This document shows positions 1 through 7,269 of a stretch of DNA of 19,294 nt, in pieces. This stretch comes from Phycisphaerales bacterium. Lineage in GTDB: Bacteria; Planctomycetota; Phycisphaerae; SM23-33. The stretch is from NCBI GenBank assembly GCA_003153915.1, contig PMBX01000063.1, positions 1-19,294 of the forward strand. Reading direction: 5' to 3'. Numbering within the stretch: position 1 is the first letter of the stretch; every line of letters begins with the position of its first letter. The translations under genes were made by a program, and so were the position numbers. The notes under the pieces were generated by a model, which saw only the letters and a program-made list of their open reading frames with translations, ran no database searches and was not told the DNA's origin.

Positions 1-519
1 CTGGAGACGGCGGAGATCGCGATCCGTTCGGCGTTGACGGGGCACCTGGTGCTGGCCTCGCTGCACACCAACGACGCCGCCAGCGCGGTGACGCGGCTGT
101 GCGACATTGGGATCGAACCGTTTTTGGTGGCCAGTTCGGTCCAGGGGATTTTGGCCCAGCGCTTGGTCCGCAAGGTCTGTCCGCATTGTCGCCAGGAGTT
201 GTCGCCGGAGGCTTTGGAGGCGATGTCCGGCGGGTTGCTGGGAGATTGGCCTGTGGAATTGCGTGGGGGATCGGTTCACGGACGGGGTTGCGAGCGGTGC
301 CGGTTCACGGGTTTTTCCGGCCGGATGGCGGTGGGTGAGGTCTTGACGGTCTCTTCGTCGATTCGGCGGCTGGTTCAGCAGAACGCCTCGCCGGACATGG
401 TGAAGGAAGCAGCCTGCCGCGAGGGGATGCGGTTGTTGCGGGACAACGCGTTGCGCGCGGTGTCGGCGGGGCGGACCAGCGTTTCAGAGGTGCTTCGGGT
501 GACGCAGGAGGACTTCTGA
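1..519 (+). CDS. gspE: Type II secretion ATPase GspE, C-terminal part (5' end cut by window)
   Basis: This is the last 172 residues of the hexameric cytoplasmic ATPase that powers pseudopilus assembly in type II secretion. Reading frame 1 is open from base 1. The first visible residues, LETAEIAIRSALTGHLVLAS, are the stretch that normally follows the Walker B and Asp-box region. They are followed at once by the His-box segment SLHTNDAASAV (about residues 20-30). A tetracysteine zinc-binding element, characteristic of GspE and PilB, is visible as CPHC (Cys60, Cys63) and CERC (Cys97, Cys100), separated by a loop of about 33 residues. The C-terminal helical part then runs to the end. The Walker A motif and N-terminal domains lie outside the window. 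The stop overlaps the gspF start by one base (TGATG), suggesting translational coupling. PilB is the main alternative name, but the following genes are typical of T2SS. Confidence 0.95.
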   Translation: METAEIAIRSALTGHLVLASLHTNDAASAVTRLCDIGIEPFLVASSVQGILAQRLVRKVCPHCRQELSPEALEAMSGGLLGDWPVELRGGSVHGRGCERCRFTGFSGRMAVGEVLTVSSSIRRLVQQNASPDMVKEAACREGMRLLRDNALRAVSAGRTSVSEVLRVTQEDF

Positions 520-1739
520 TGTCGCGATTCGGATATACAGCCGTGCTGGATGGAGGGCGTCGGACGACGGGGACGGTCCGTTGCGTGGACCGTCGCGAGG
601 CGGCGAGACGGCTGGTGGACAAGGGATATCATCCGCTGTCGATCGAACCGGTCGGCGGTGACGCCTGGGGGTGGAGCCGGTTGCGGCGGCGGCTATGGGG
701 TCGCGTGACGACAACGCAGTTGGCGGTGTTTACTCGCCAGTTGGCCGCGCTGTTGAAGGCGGGCTTGCCGATAGTCTCGGCGTTGGGGACGTTAAAGCGA
801 CAGAGCGAGAGTCGCACCTTGGTGGGGGTCATCGAGGAAATTTTGGAGACATTGAGTCTGGAGGGCAGCACGTTGTCGGCGGCGATGGAGGATCATGGCG
901 AGGTTTTTGGTCCGGTTTATCGCAGCCTGGTGCGAGCTGGGGAGGAAGGGGGCAATCTGGTGGAGGTTTTGGAGGACTTGGCGGGGTATTTGGGGCAGTC
1001 GGCGCGGCTTCGCGGACAGGTATTGGGGGCGTTTATATATCCGTTGTTTTTGGTGTTGTTGGGGGTGGTGGCGGTTGGGGTGTTGATGACTTTTGTGATA
1101 CCGCGGTTCCAGGAATTATTCCGTTCATTCGGTTCGAGCCTGCCTGCCCCGACGCGCGCGTTGATCGCCGTCAGCGGTTTTTTATCGGTCTACTGGCCGG
1201 CGGTGCTTGGGGGTTTGGCTGGGGGAGTTTTGGCGGTGGTGGGGGCCTTGCGGCGCGCGAGGTTCCGGAGGCTTTGGGACCGGTTCCTGTTGCGTATTCC
1301 GGTGTTGGGCCGGATGTGGATGAAGTTGGAGATGGCGCGGATCGCCCGGACGCTGGGGGCGTTGTTGCGCGGCGGGGTGGGCATTTTATCGGCATTGAGG
1401 ACCACCTCCGGGACGGTGGGCAACCAGGCGGTGCGCGCGACGTTCGCTGCCCTGGTCAACCGGGTTACCGGAGGGGGCGGCTTGGCGGAGGCGATGGATG
1501 CGGCTGGGCTGTATCCGCCGTTGATGGTGAACCTGGTGCGGACTGGGGAGGAGACGGGCCGCCTGGGCGAGATGTTGGAGGAGTTGTCGGAAATTTACGA
1601 GGACGAGGCGCAGCGGGCGGTATCGGGGGCGGTGAAGTTGCTGGAACCGGTCCTGATCGTCTCGATGGGGGTGGTGATCGCCTCGATCATAGCGGCGGTA
1701 ATGTTGCCGATCTTTCAGGCCAATGCGATGGTGGAGTGA
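519..1739 (+). CDS. gspF: Type II secretion inner-membrane platform protein GspF
   Basis: The product (406 aa, normal length for the family) is the polytopic inner-membrane platform protein that contacts the GspE ATPase and GspL during pseudopilus assembly. The internal duplication of the T2SSF domain is plain. FTRQLAALLKAGLPIVSAL at residues 71-89 is echoed by IARTLGALLRGGVGILSAL at 275-293, and VRAGEEGGNLVEVLEDL near 138 is echoed by VRTGEETGRLGEMLEEL near 340. Three hydrophobic stretches fit membrane helices: about 171-194, 214-243 and 377-398. The short N-terminal region (FGYTAVLDGGRRTTGTV) matches the usual GspF start. The ATG is taken at the TGATG junction with gspE. The coding strand is very G-rich here. 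PilC of type IV pili is the homologous alternative; the neighbouring GspG and GspK argue for GspF. Confidence 0.96.
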   Translation: MSRFGYTAVLDGGRRTTGTVRCVDRREAARRLVDKGYHPLSIEPVGGDAWGWSRLRRRLWGRVTTTQLAVFTRQLAALLKAGLPIVSALGTLKRQSESRTLVGVIEEILETLSLEGSTLSAAMEDHGEVFGPVYRSLVRAGEEGGNLVEVLEDLAGYLGQSARLRGQVLGAFIYPLFLVLLGVVAVGVLMTFVIPRFQELFRSFGSSLPAPTRALIAVSGFLSVYWPAVLGGLAGGVLAVVGALRRARFRRLWDRFLLRIPVLGRMWMKLEMARIARTLGALLRGGVGILSALRTTSGTVGNQAVRATFAALVNRVTGGGGLAEAMDAAGLYPPLMVNLVRTGEETGRLGEMLEELSEIYEDEAQRAVSGAVKLLEPVLIVSMGVVIASIIAAVMLPIFQANAMVE

Positions 1740-1743
1740 CCCT

Positions 1744-2157
1744 ATGAGCGCGTTGAAACGGACGTATAGGCGCGGTTTTACGTTGGTGGAAGTGTTGTTG
1801 GTGATCGTAATCATCGGCATCCTGGCGGGGATGCTGGTGGCGCGGCTGTCGGGCCGTTCGGAAGAGGCGAGGTTGACCCGAGCCAAGGCCGACATTGAAG
1901 GCAGCCTGTCGCTGGCGCTGGACCTGTTCGAACAGGACATGGGGCGATATCCCACCGCCGATGAGGGTTTGGCGGCTTTGGTGGGAAACCCCGGCCTGGA
2001 TGGATGGAAAGGGCCGTATCTCAAGGGCGACTTGAAAGGCGACCCCTGGGGCACTGCGTATTCCTACACCATCGACACGGAAGACCCCGGCCGATACCAC
2101 CTGACTTCGGCGGGTCCCGACAAGCGGTTGGGCACATCGGACGACATTGTCAGATGA
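1744..2157 (+). CDS. gspG: Major pseudopilin GspG
   Basis: This is the main subunit of the T2SS pseudopilus (137 aa). The prepilin cleavage site is RRG|FTLVEVLL: Gly11 at -1, Phe at +1 and the conserved Glu at +5. A hydrophobic stem (LLVIVIIGILAGMLV) follows. The globular part has the GspG hallmarks: a DMGRYPTADEGLAAL segment, a WKGPYLKGD segment, DPWGTAYSY, and an Asp-rich C-terminal loop (SAGPDKRLGTSDDI) in the position of the calcium-binding loop of known GspG proteins. An in-frame ATG 21 bases upstream exists inside gspF. The start at 1744 is preferred because GGTGGAG lies about 7 bases before it and it gives the usual short leader of 11 residues. The stop overlaps the gspH start (ATGA). 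A membrane prepilin peptidase, not encoded here, would process it. Confidence 0.97.
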   Translation: MSALKRTYRRGFTLVEVLLVIVIIGILAGMLVARLSGRSEEARLTRAKADIEGSLSLALDLFEQDMGRYPTADEGLAALVGNPGLDGWKGPYLKGDLKGDPWGTAYSYTIDTEDPGRYHLTSAGPDKRLGTSDDIVR

Positions 2158-2711
2158 AGGAAGACCTTCTCCATTTTGGCGGCGCTGTGAAGCGTCGTTG
2201 TCTCCATCGACCGCCTCGAGGCGCGGCTGCCTTCACGTTGGTGGAGCTGTTGCTGGTTTTGGTGATGATCGCGTTGCTGTCGGGAACGCTGGCGGTGGGC
2301 CTGGCGGGTCGCCAAGACCGCATGGCTTTGCGGACCTCTGCCGAGGACCTCGCTGCCGTGGCGCGGTATGGCCTGCGGCAGGCATTCCTGCGTGGGACGG
2401 TTCACCGCTTGGCCTTCGACGCGACAGGTTCGGCGTATCGTTTGGAGGTCTTCTGCCCGTCGGGAGGATCGGGGGATTATGCTCCGGTGGCCGGATCTGC
2501 CGGCAGGTGGCGGAACTTTCCCTCCTCGGTGCGGATTGGCGGCCTGTCGGGGCCGGATGGCCGCCATGGGTGGGAGTCTGGCCAGGTTTTGGTGTTCGAT
2601 CCTTCCGGTGGCGGCTTTTGCGGGTCGGTGGAGCTGGTCAATCGCCTGGGGGCCGTCCTTGCGGTGGAGGTCGCCGCTCCGGTGGTGGGGATTGCGGAGG
2701 TGGAGTCATGA
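2154..2711 (+). CDS. gspH: Minor pseudopilin GspH
   Basis: The product (185 aa) is a minor pseudopilin expected near the tip of the pseudopilus. The N-terminal prepilin signal is AAA|FTLVELLLVLVMIALL with Glu at +5 and a hydrophobic stem. The globular domain starts with a TSAEDLAAVARYGLRQA segment of the kind found in GspH/FimT-like proteins and ends in beta-rich sequence (GQVLVFDPSGGGFCGSVELV). Two features are unusual. The residue at -1 of the cleavage site is Ala where Gly is standard, and the leader is long (26 residues, with a KRR and an RPPR basic patch). The start at 2154 is chosen because it forms an ATGA overlap with gspG. The next gene, gspI, also overlaps by ATGA. Identification rests on the motif, operon position and size; detailed homology to GspH is not verified. 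Confidence 0.88.
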   Translation: MKEDLLHFGGAVKRRCLHRPPRGAAAFTLVELLLVLVMIALLSGTLAVGLAGRQDRMALRTSAEDLAAVARYGLRQAFLRGTVHRLAFDATGSAYRLEVFCPSGGSGDYAPVAGSAGRWRNFPSSVRIGGLSGPDGRHGWESGQVLVFDPSGGGFCGSVELVNRLGAVLAVEVAAPVVGIAEVES

Positions 2712-3070
2712 CGGGCGGGCGAAGCGGGTTCACGTTGGTGGAGGCGTTGGTCTCGATGACGATCCTTGCGGTGGGGATCGTGGGGGTGTTGTCTGCGTTT
2801 ACGTTGGCCTCGCGCAGCGGCAGCGAGGCGATGCGGTTGTCGGCGGCGGCGGCGATTGCCGACCAGCGTTTGGAGACGTTGTTGGGTTCCAGCGAGTCGC
2901 AGCGGGTTCCCCGGGGCGTATCGGGCAATTATGCCTGGGAGGCCAAGGTAAGCGATTTGCGGGACGGCTTGCGGCTGGCCACGGTGGTGGTGCGGTGGAC
3001 GGACCGCAGGGGAAACCAGGAATTTAATTTGTCGGAAATCTTCCTGCCTCGCCTTGGGGAGGGAGGTTGA
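2708..3070 (+). CDS. gspI: Minor pseudopilin GspI
   Basis: This 120-residue protein has a short seven-residue leader and a standard prepilin site, SG|FTLVEALVSMTILAVGI, with Glu at +5. The VEALVSMTILAVGIVGVL stem and the AAIADQRLETLL segment after it are typical of GspI, the organising subunit of the I-J-K tip complex. The C-terminal half is short and beta-rich (LATVVVRWTD and FNLSEIFLPRL), which also matches the family. The start overlaps the gspH stop (ATGA), and gspJ begins 3 bases after its stop, so the minor pseudopilins are probably translated in a coupled fashion. Confidence 0.93.
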   Translation: MTGGRSGFTLVEALVSMTILAVGIVGVLSAFTLASRSGSEAMRLSAAAAIADQRLETLLGSSESQRVPRGVSGNYAWEAKVSDLRDGLRLATVVVRWTDRRGNQEFNLSEIFLPRLGEGG

Positions 3071-3073
3071 ACC

Positions 3074-3766
3074 ATGTCATCAGGCCAGACCATGCCGGTA
3101 GTAACGCCGCCGTTGTCGCGTGGAGGGATTTATCGCCGTCGCGGCGGGTTCACGCTGGCGGAGTTGCTGGTGGCCTCGGTGGTGATGTCGGTGGCATTGT
3201 TGGGCATCGACGGGATTTTTTTCCACGCCTTGGAGGTGGAGGCTCGTTCCACGTCGCGATGGTCGGCGGGGGACCAGGTGGAGGCAGTGGCTGCCGGCCT
3301 GACCACCGCGTTGGGATCGGCGGTCAATCAGACGGGGGTCCAGACACTGGTGGTTGGTCGCCTGGAGGATCGTGGCGGCTGGATGATCTGCCAGACGCCA
3401 TCGGGCCGGTTGCGGTACGCATGGCGGAAGGATTCTGCCGACGGCGCGTATGTATTGACATTGCAGACCAAGCTTTTTTCCGGAACGCACGACGTGACGA
3501 TCGGCGCGGTGTCGCAGGAAGATTCCGGCCAGCAGGAAAAGTGGGACTCCATCCCCGCCCAGACGGTGGCGAAGGATTTGGAGGATTGTTCCATGACGGT
3601 CCGGCCGGTGGACCAGGCGACGGCTTCCGGGGACGGTACTTACTCCGGTCCGGTGGGATCGGTGGCCGTTGACATTCACCTGTCCTTCGCCGGCCAGTCC
3701 GTGGGGTATACGGTCATCCCGCGTTGCCAGGGCGGAGACATGGGGGAGGGCGACGGAAATGAATAG
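3074..3766 (+). CDS. gspJ: Minor pseudopilin GspJ
   Basis: The product (230 aa) carries a prepilin signal RRRGG|FTLAELLVASVVMSVAL with Glu at +5, followed by a large beta-rich domain. Its size and place between I and K fit GspJ, which packs against GspI and GspK at the pseudopilus tip. The leader from this ATG is 25 residues, longer than usual. A second in-frame ATG at 3092 (residue 7) would shorten it to 19. The first ATG has the better ribosome-binding context: GGGAGGGAGG at about 3057-3066, close upstream and running into the gspI stop. The last bases overlap the start of gspK. No inserts or breaks are seen. Confidence 0.9.
   Translation: MSSGQTMPVVTPPLSRGGIYRRRGGFTLAELLVASVVMSVALLGIDGIFFHALEVEARSTSRWSAGDQVEAVAAGLTTALGSAVNQTGVQTLVVGRLEDRGGWMICQTPSGRLRYAWRKDSADGAYVLTLQTKLFSGTHDVTIGAVSQEDSGQQEKWDSIPAQTVAKDLEDCSMTVRPVDQATASGDGTYSGPVGSVAVDIHLSFAGQSVGYTVIPRCQGGDMGEGDGNE
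3742..3750 (+). promoter_or_regulatory. Ribosome-binding site for gspK
   Basis: The run GGGGGAGGG ends 8 bases before the ATG at 3759. It lies inside the end of gspJ. It decides the gspK start: the longer open frame begins 90 bases further upstream, but only the 3759 start has this signal and gives a leader ending in RRRG. Confidence 0.7.
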
Positions 3767-4739
3767 GCGTCGCGGGGCCATCTTGATCCTGGTGTTGTTC
3801 GTGATGGTGATCCTGAGTTTCCTTGCCGTCAGCTTCACGTATCGCGCGGCGTTGAAGCGGCGGTGGGCGATAGAGGGGGCCGTGGCGATTCGGTTGCGAC
3901 ATGAGGCCAATTCGGCGGCGGCGATTGCGATGGCACGCTTAAGCGAGGAGACCAATGCGTTTGACCATCCCGCCGAACCGTGGTGCGCGCACGCGCCGTT
4001 GGCGGGTGACGGCTGGCTGGATGAGTGGTCTGCCCGGTCCGATGGGGGCGAGGCGGACTACCAGGCCGACTACCAGGTTTGCGACGCCGACGGGAAGCTA
4101 AACGTGTCGCTGGCATCGGGGGATGCCTTGAAGAAGTTGGGCATGACCGACGGGCAGATTGCCGGCCTGTTGGACTGGATGGATTCCGACGATGTGGCCA
4201 GAAGCGAAGGGGCGGAGAGCGCCTACTACGAATCGCTGCCTCGGCCGTACCGTTGCAAGAACGCTCCCCTGGAGCGGATGGATGAGTTGCAACTGGTACG
4301 TGGGTTCGGTTCAGGGGACGGCGAGGGTGAAACCCTCGGCGCCGATGGGGCGGCCAAGACGGATTGGGCAAACCTGCTGACGTGCCTGGGCGACGGGCGG
4401 ATCAACCTCAACACCGCCCCGGTGGAGGTGTTGAGGACCCTGCCCATCTCCGACCAGGCCGTTGGACAGATTGTCGGATACCGGACGTTTGATTCCGACA
4501 GTAGCGGTGAGCTTGAATCCCACGTCTTTGCCGCCCCGGAGGATATTCAGCAGTTGCAGGGATTGACAGATTCGGAGCGGGACGTGCTGTCGTTGGTGGG
4601 TAAATTCCGGTCGGAATATTTTCGGATTCAGGCGTATTGCCGGCATCGGATAACGGGGCTGGAGTATCGCCTGGAGGTGTGGGTTCGATCGCAGCCCGGC
4701 CAAAGGCCGGAGGTTGTGGAATGGAAACGCGCTGGTTGA
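3759..4739 (+). CDS. gspK: Minor pseudopilin GspK (tip subunit)
   Basis: This 326-residue protein is the large pseudopilin that caps the pseudopilus. The N-terminus MNRRRG|AILILVLFVMVILSF is a prepilin-like signal without the Phe at +1 and Glu at +5, as is normal for GspK. The globular region has the family pattern: a DADGKLNVSLASG segment (about 109-121), a QIAGLLDWMDSDD segment (133-145), GAESAYYESL followed by RPYRCKNAP (151-170), the MDELQLVRGF element (174-183), and a second module GDGRINLNTAPVEVLRTLP (211-229) with helix-hairpin-helix character. The C-terminus (ITGLEYRLEVWVR) is beta-rich. The gene overlaps the end of gspJ by 8 bases. The N-terminal start is supported by the strong ribosome-binding site at 3742-3750. 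Confidence 0.95.
   Translation: MNRRRGAILILVLFVMVILSFLAVSFTYRAALKRRWAIEGAVAIRLRHEANSAAAIAMARLSEETNAFDHPAEPWCAHAPLAGDGWLDEWSARSDGGEADYQADYQVCDADGKLNVSLASGDALKKLGMTDGQIAGLLDWMDSDDVARSEGAESAYYESLPRPYRCKNAPLERMDELQLVRGFGSGDGEGETLGADGAAKTDWANLLTCLGDGRINLNTAPVEVLRTLPISDQAVGQIVGYRTFDSDSSGELESHVFAAPEDIQQLQGLTDSERDVLSLVGKFRSEYFRIQAYCRHRITGLEYRLEVWVRSQPGQRPEVVEWKRAG
4709..4713 (+). promoter_or_regulatory. Ribosome-binding site favouring the gspL start at 4721
   Basis: GGAGG lies 7 bases before ATG 4721. The alternative in-frame ATG at 4739, which overlaps the gspK stop as TGATG, has no comparable signal. This supports the slightly longer GspL, although coupling at TGATG could still be used. Confidence 0.55.
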
Positions 4740-6154
4740 TGAACCGTTTTTGTCAATGTTTGGGATCGCTTCGCGCGGCAGGCTCGTTGCTGCGCGAGGC
4801 GGTGGCGCCATCGTCAGCGTCGTCTCCGGTGGGCGACGTATTGATTGTCGCTCCGGCGGTTGAAGGCCGCGTCCACGGCGTGCGTCTGGGGGCGGGGGGG
4901 GCTTGCCATGTGGAGATCGCCGGCCTGGGCGGCTCGGTGGCCCGCGGGGTAGGGGCGGTGGTGGCGGTGCTGGGGAAGTCCTTCTACCTGACCCGCAAGT
5001 TCCAGGTTCCTTCCGTCTCCACCCAGGAAATGCGGGGCCTGCTGGACCTGGAGATCGAGGCGGCGATTCCACCGCAGATGGGCCCCGTGGAGACGTCATA
5101 TCGGTGGTTGGTCCGTCGGGATGATGACGGGTCGATGGGTTCTTACGAGGTATATATTGCCCGACGCGATGCGTTGGAGGAGTGCCTGGCGGGCCTGTCG
5201 GCGGCGGGCGTTGAACCGGATTATCTTCTGCCCAGCGCGGCGCTATGGAGCCGCGTGTTGGCCGCAAGCGGGGACATGGACTTGTGGGTGGCCCGCGGGT
5301 CTGACGGTGTTGGAGAAGCCGCTTCGCTGGAGCCGGATGGGGCCTGTTCGGTCCGCCTTTTGAAAAACACCGAAGGCCCAGGCGCTGATGAGCAGTTGAT
5401 CGAATGCATTCGTCTGTTGAAGCCTCGCGGCGGCGGATCGGACTCCGTGGTGACGGTGGGGTGGTTGGGCGCTTCGGCGCCGTTGCTGTCGGCTGGCGTG
5501 GCGGTGGTGCGAGAGGCGGTGGATCGCCTGCCTGCTGTTGGGGGCGATGGGGCCGTCGAGCCGCTGTGTCGCCTTGGGGCATCGGCCTGGGCCGGCTTGG
5601 TCGCCGACGGCGTGGCGGGGACAGCGAACTTGTTGCCGCGCCGGCGGGTGTTGGCGACTCGGGTCCGGGCAGTGTATCGGGCGATGGCGGTGGCTTTGGT
5701 TTCGTTGGTGGCGGGCTTGGCGTTGTTCCAGGCGGCATTGGGGATTGCGGTCCATCGTTATCGGGGCCTTGACGGCGCCTTGTCGGATCGGATTGCGCGG
5801 ATTCAGACCGAAGGCGAGGCCGTCGGCAGGCAGATCGCGCAGTTGGAGGCCCTTCGTTCCGCTCGCTCATCGGGAGACGACCTCCTTAACGTCGTCGCCG
5901 CGTTGAATGACGGCACGCCCAAGGAAATCAGTTACAGCGATGTGGAGTTGACCGATTCGGGTGGGATTCGCCTCCGGGGGCAGGCCCAGAGCGTATCGTT
6001 GCCTTTCCTGCTGCCGGAAAGCCTTCAGAAGCAGCCGTTGTTCCATCGGGTGGTGCTCCAGAGTGTCGGACAGAAGCAGCAGGGCGCCGGGTCGGTCTGC
6101 GAGTTCCGCATGGACGGCCAATTGTCCACCGGCGGGACAGGAGGTGGGCGATGA
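4721..6154 (+). CDS. gspL: Type II secretion assembly protein GspL (PilM+PilN-like composite)
   Basis: The product (477 aa; 471 if started at 4739) is the bitopic inner-membrane protein that links the GspE ATPase to GspM and the pseudopilus. Residues about 36-310 form an actin-like cytoplasmic domain with the characteristic GLLDLEIEAAIPPQMGPVE segment (106-124), then YEVYIARRDALEE and GVEPDYLLPSAALW (163-176). The sequence TANLLPRRR (301-309) precedes one transmembrane helix at about 321-345. A periplasmic coiled-coil and ferredoxin-like part follows (RIARIQTEGEAVGRQIAQLE, then LNDGTPKEISYSDVEL and IRLRGQAQS), resembling PilN. The gene corresponds to a natural PilM-PilN fusion, the accepted view of GspL. 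A run of eight G at 4894-4901 lies in the cytoplasmic domain. The end overlaps gspM by ATGA. Confidence 0.9.
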   Translation: METRWLMNRFCQCLGSLRAAGSLLREAVAPSSASSPVGDVLIVAPAVEGRVHGVRLGAGGACHVEIAGLGGSVARGVGAVVAVLGKSFYLTRKFQVPSVSTQEMRGLLDLEIEAAIPPQMGPVETSYRWLVRRDDDGSMGSYEVYIARRDALEECLAGLSAAGVEPDYLLPSAALWSRVLAASGDMDLWVARGSDGVGEAASLEPDGACSVRLLKNTEGPGADEQLIECIRLLKPRGGGSDSVVTVGWLGASAPLLSAGVAVVREAVDRLPAVGGDGAVEPLCRLGASAWAGLVADGVAGTANLLPRRRVLATRVRAVYRAMAVALVSLVAGLALFQAALGIAVHRYRGLDGALSDRIARIQTEGEAVGRQIAQLEALRSARSSGDDLLNVVAALNDGTPKEISYSDVELTDSGGIRLRGQAQSVSLPFLLPESLQKQPLFHRVVLQSVGQKQQGAGSVCEFRMDGQLSTGGTGGGR

Positions 6155-6759
6155 AGATTCACCTGCCGGCATCGTGGGGCGTTCGCCAGGCGGTCCTGTT
6201 GGCCTTGACGGCGATGGTCGCCTTGTCGGCTGCGGTGGTGCAATGGGGTTTGTTGCCCGCGTGGGCGGCCTTGACGGACTTGCGTTCGGCGGTGCGGCTG
6301 AGGGACGAGCAATACGCCGTGTTGTCGCGGAACCTGGCCCTTCGCCAGCGTGTCGCCGAGGAGTTCCACCGCCTGGCCGGTTCGACCGGCGGGGAGGCCA
6401 ACGACGAGTTGGCGTTGTCTAACTTCCTTCGCGACCTGGAGGCCAAGGCCCGCCTGCCTGGCTTGAGCATCGTCAACATCAAACCGTTGCCGGTCCGCAA
6501 TGACCGGACGCACAAGGTCTATAGCGCCCGCCTGACGTTGTCGGGGCGGTTGGCGGAGGTCTTGAAGTTCGCCCGCGACGTCGGAGGCGGTAGCGAGGTT
6601 ACGGGGGTGGAGTCTTTCAATATTCGCGGGACGCAGAAGTTGGGCGTTGTGGAGTGCGGGTTGTCGCTTCGGCGGATCGGTCTGGTGGCTCCTCCAACGG
6701 CGGGGGCGGCTTCTGGGGCGGTCTTGGCGGGAAAGGACTCTCGGCGTGGGATCGAGTGA
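6151..6759 (+). CDS. gspM: Type II secretion protein GspM (PilO-like)
   Basis: This 202-residue protein has one N-terminal membrane helix (about residues 13-35, VRQAVLLALTAMVALSAAVV). A periplasmic coiled coil rich in charged residues follows (LRDEQYAVLSRNLALRQRVA), then a ferredoxin-like domain with LPGLSIVNIKPLPVR and ARLTLSGRLAEVLKFARDV. That architecture is shared by GspM and PilO, which dimerise with GspL/PilN in the inner membrane. Its place directly behind gspL, joined by ATGA, fits this role. The tail is low complexity (APPTAGAASGAVLAG) and overlaps the next start. Sequence conservation of GspM is weak in general, so the call depends on architecture and context. Confidence 0.82.
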   Translation: MKIHLPASWGVRQAVLLALTAMVALSAAVVQWGLLPAWAALTDLRSAVRLRDEQYAVLSRNLALRQRVAEEFHRLAGSTGGEANDELALSNFLRDLEAKARLPGLSIVNIKPLPVRNDRTHKVYSARLTLSGRLAEVLKFARDVGGGSEVTGVESFNIRGTQKLGVVECGLSLRRIGLVAPPTAGAASGAVLAGKDSRRGIE

Positions 6760-7231
6760 ATCTGACATCCGTTGGTCGGCGGGGCTGGTGGCCCGGATGG
6801 CGCGGGCGGCCTTGATATTGGCGGGCTTGTCGGCGGCCTCCGTCGCGGCGGCGTTGTTTTGGCCCATGGGCGGGCAGCGTTCCTCCGTAGGCGTTACGGG
6901 CACGGAGGCGTCGGCCTCGACGATGCCTGTCAGGCGGGATCTGGGGGAGGTTCTGGAGAAGTTGTCGGCCCGTCGCACGCCGTTGATCTGTCCTCCGCAG
7001 GCCCAGGCTGCCGTCAAGGACAGCGGGGCGGCCGCCAAGCTGGCCAAAAAACTCAAGCTCCAGGGCATTGTTCAGATGGGCAGCGACTTTGTCGCCTATA
7101 TCCAGACCGACGAGGGGACGGTCCACACGGTCCACCGGGGCGATACGTTGCTGGAATTTGCCGTTGGGGACATTACTGCCGCCTCGGTGACGTTGTCGCT
7201 GGAGGGCGTGGAAGTTGTTTTGGGGCACTAA
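6746..7231 (+). CDS. gspC: GspC/PilP-like inner-membrane linker protein of the secretion system
   Basis: The product (161 aa from GTG 6746) has a short cytoplasmic N-terminus and one membrane helix (about 20-40). A linker leads to a small beta-rich module at about 98-160: KLKLQGIVQMGSDFVAYI, then VHRGDTLLEFAVGDITAASV and LSLEGVEVVLGH. This resembles the HR domain of GspC and the homologous PilP, which bind the N0 domain of the secretin. The gene lies directly before gspD, which fits. It has no PDZ or coiled-coil domain after the HR module, so it is a minimal GspC. The GTG is chosen because AAAGGA lies about 8 bases upstream; it overlaps gspM by 14 bases. An internal ATG at 6797 just before the helix is a possible alternative. 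The gene symbol is by function and context; PilP-like would be an equally fair name. Confidence 0.75.
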   Translation: MGSSESDIRWSAGLVARMARAALILAGLSAASVAAALFWPMGGQRSSVGVTGTEASASTMPVRRDLGEVLEKLSARRTPLICPPQAQAAVKDSGAAAKLAKKLKLQGIVQMGSDFVAYIQTDEGTVHTVHRGDTLLEFAVGDITAASVTLSLEGVEVVLGH

Positions 7232-7242
7232 CGGAAAACATC

Positions 7243-7269
7243 ATGATCGCAGAGGTAAGACTACCATGA
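7243..7269 (+). other. Possible eight-codon minicistron leading into gspD
   Basis: In the 34-base gap between gspC and gspD an ATG opens a frame of eight codons (MIAEVRLP). It ends at a TGA overlapping the gspD ATG as ATGA. A GGAAAA stretch sits about 6 bases upstream. It could serve translational coupling of gspD, or it may be chance. Nothing shows that it is translated. Confidence 0.2.

Noticed and set aside
671..1747. Gly-rich + strand open frame of 358 codons overlapping gspF
   Set aside because: Translation is mostly Gly, Val, Asp and Arg, the product of reading a G-rich gspF sequence out of frame.
4311..5870. Antisense open frame of 519 codons opposite gspK/gspL
   Set aside because: Very Pro/Arg/Ser-rich translation without domains, lying across two well-identified genes; a shadow of GC-rich coding sequence.
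6586..6597. GGCGGTAGCGAG, one base off the E. coli ops element that recruits RfaH
   Set aside because: It lies within gspM codons for Gly-Gly-Ser-Glu, far from the start of any transcript and about 9.6 kb before the NusG-like gene. Such a match is plausible by chance in G-rich DNA.
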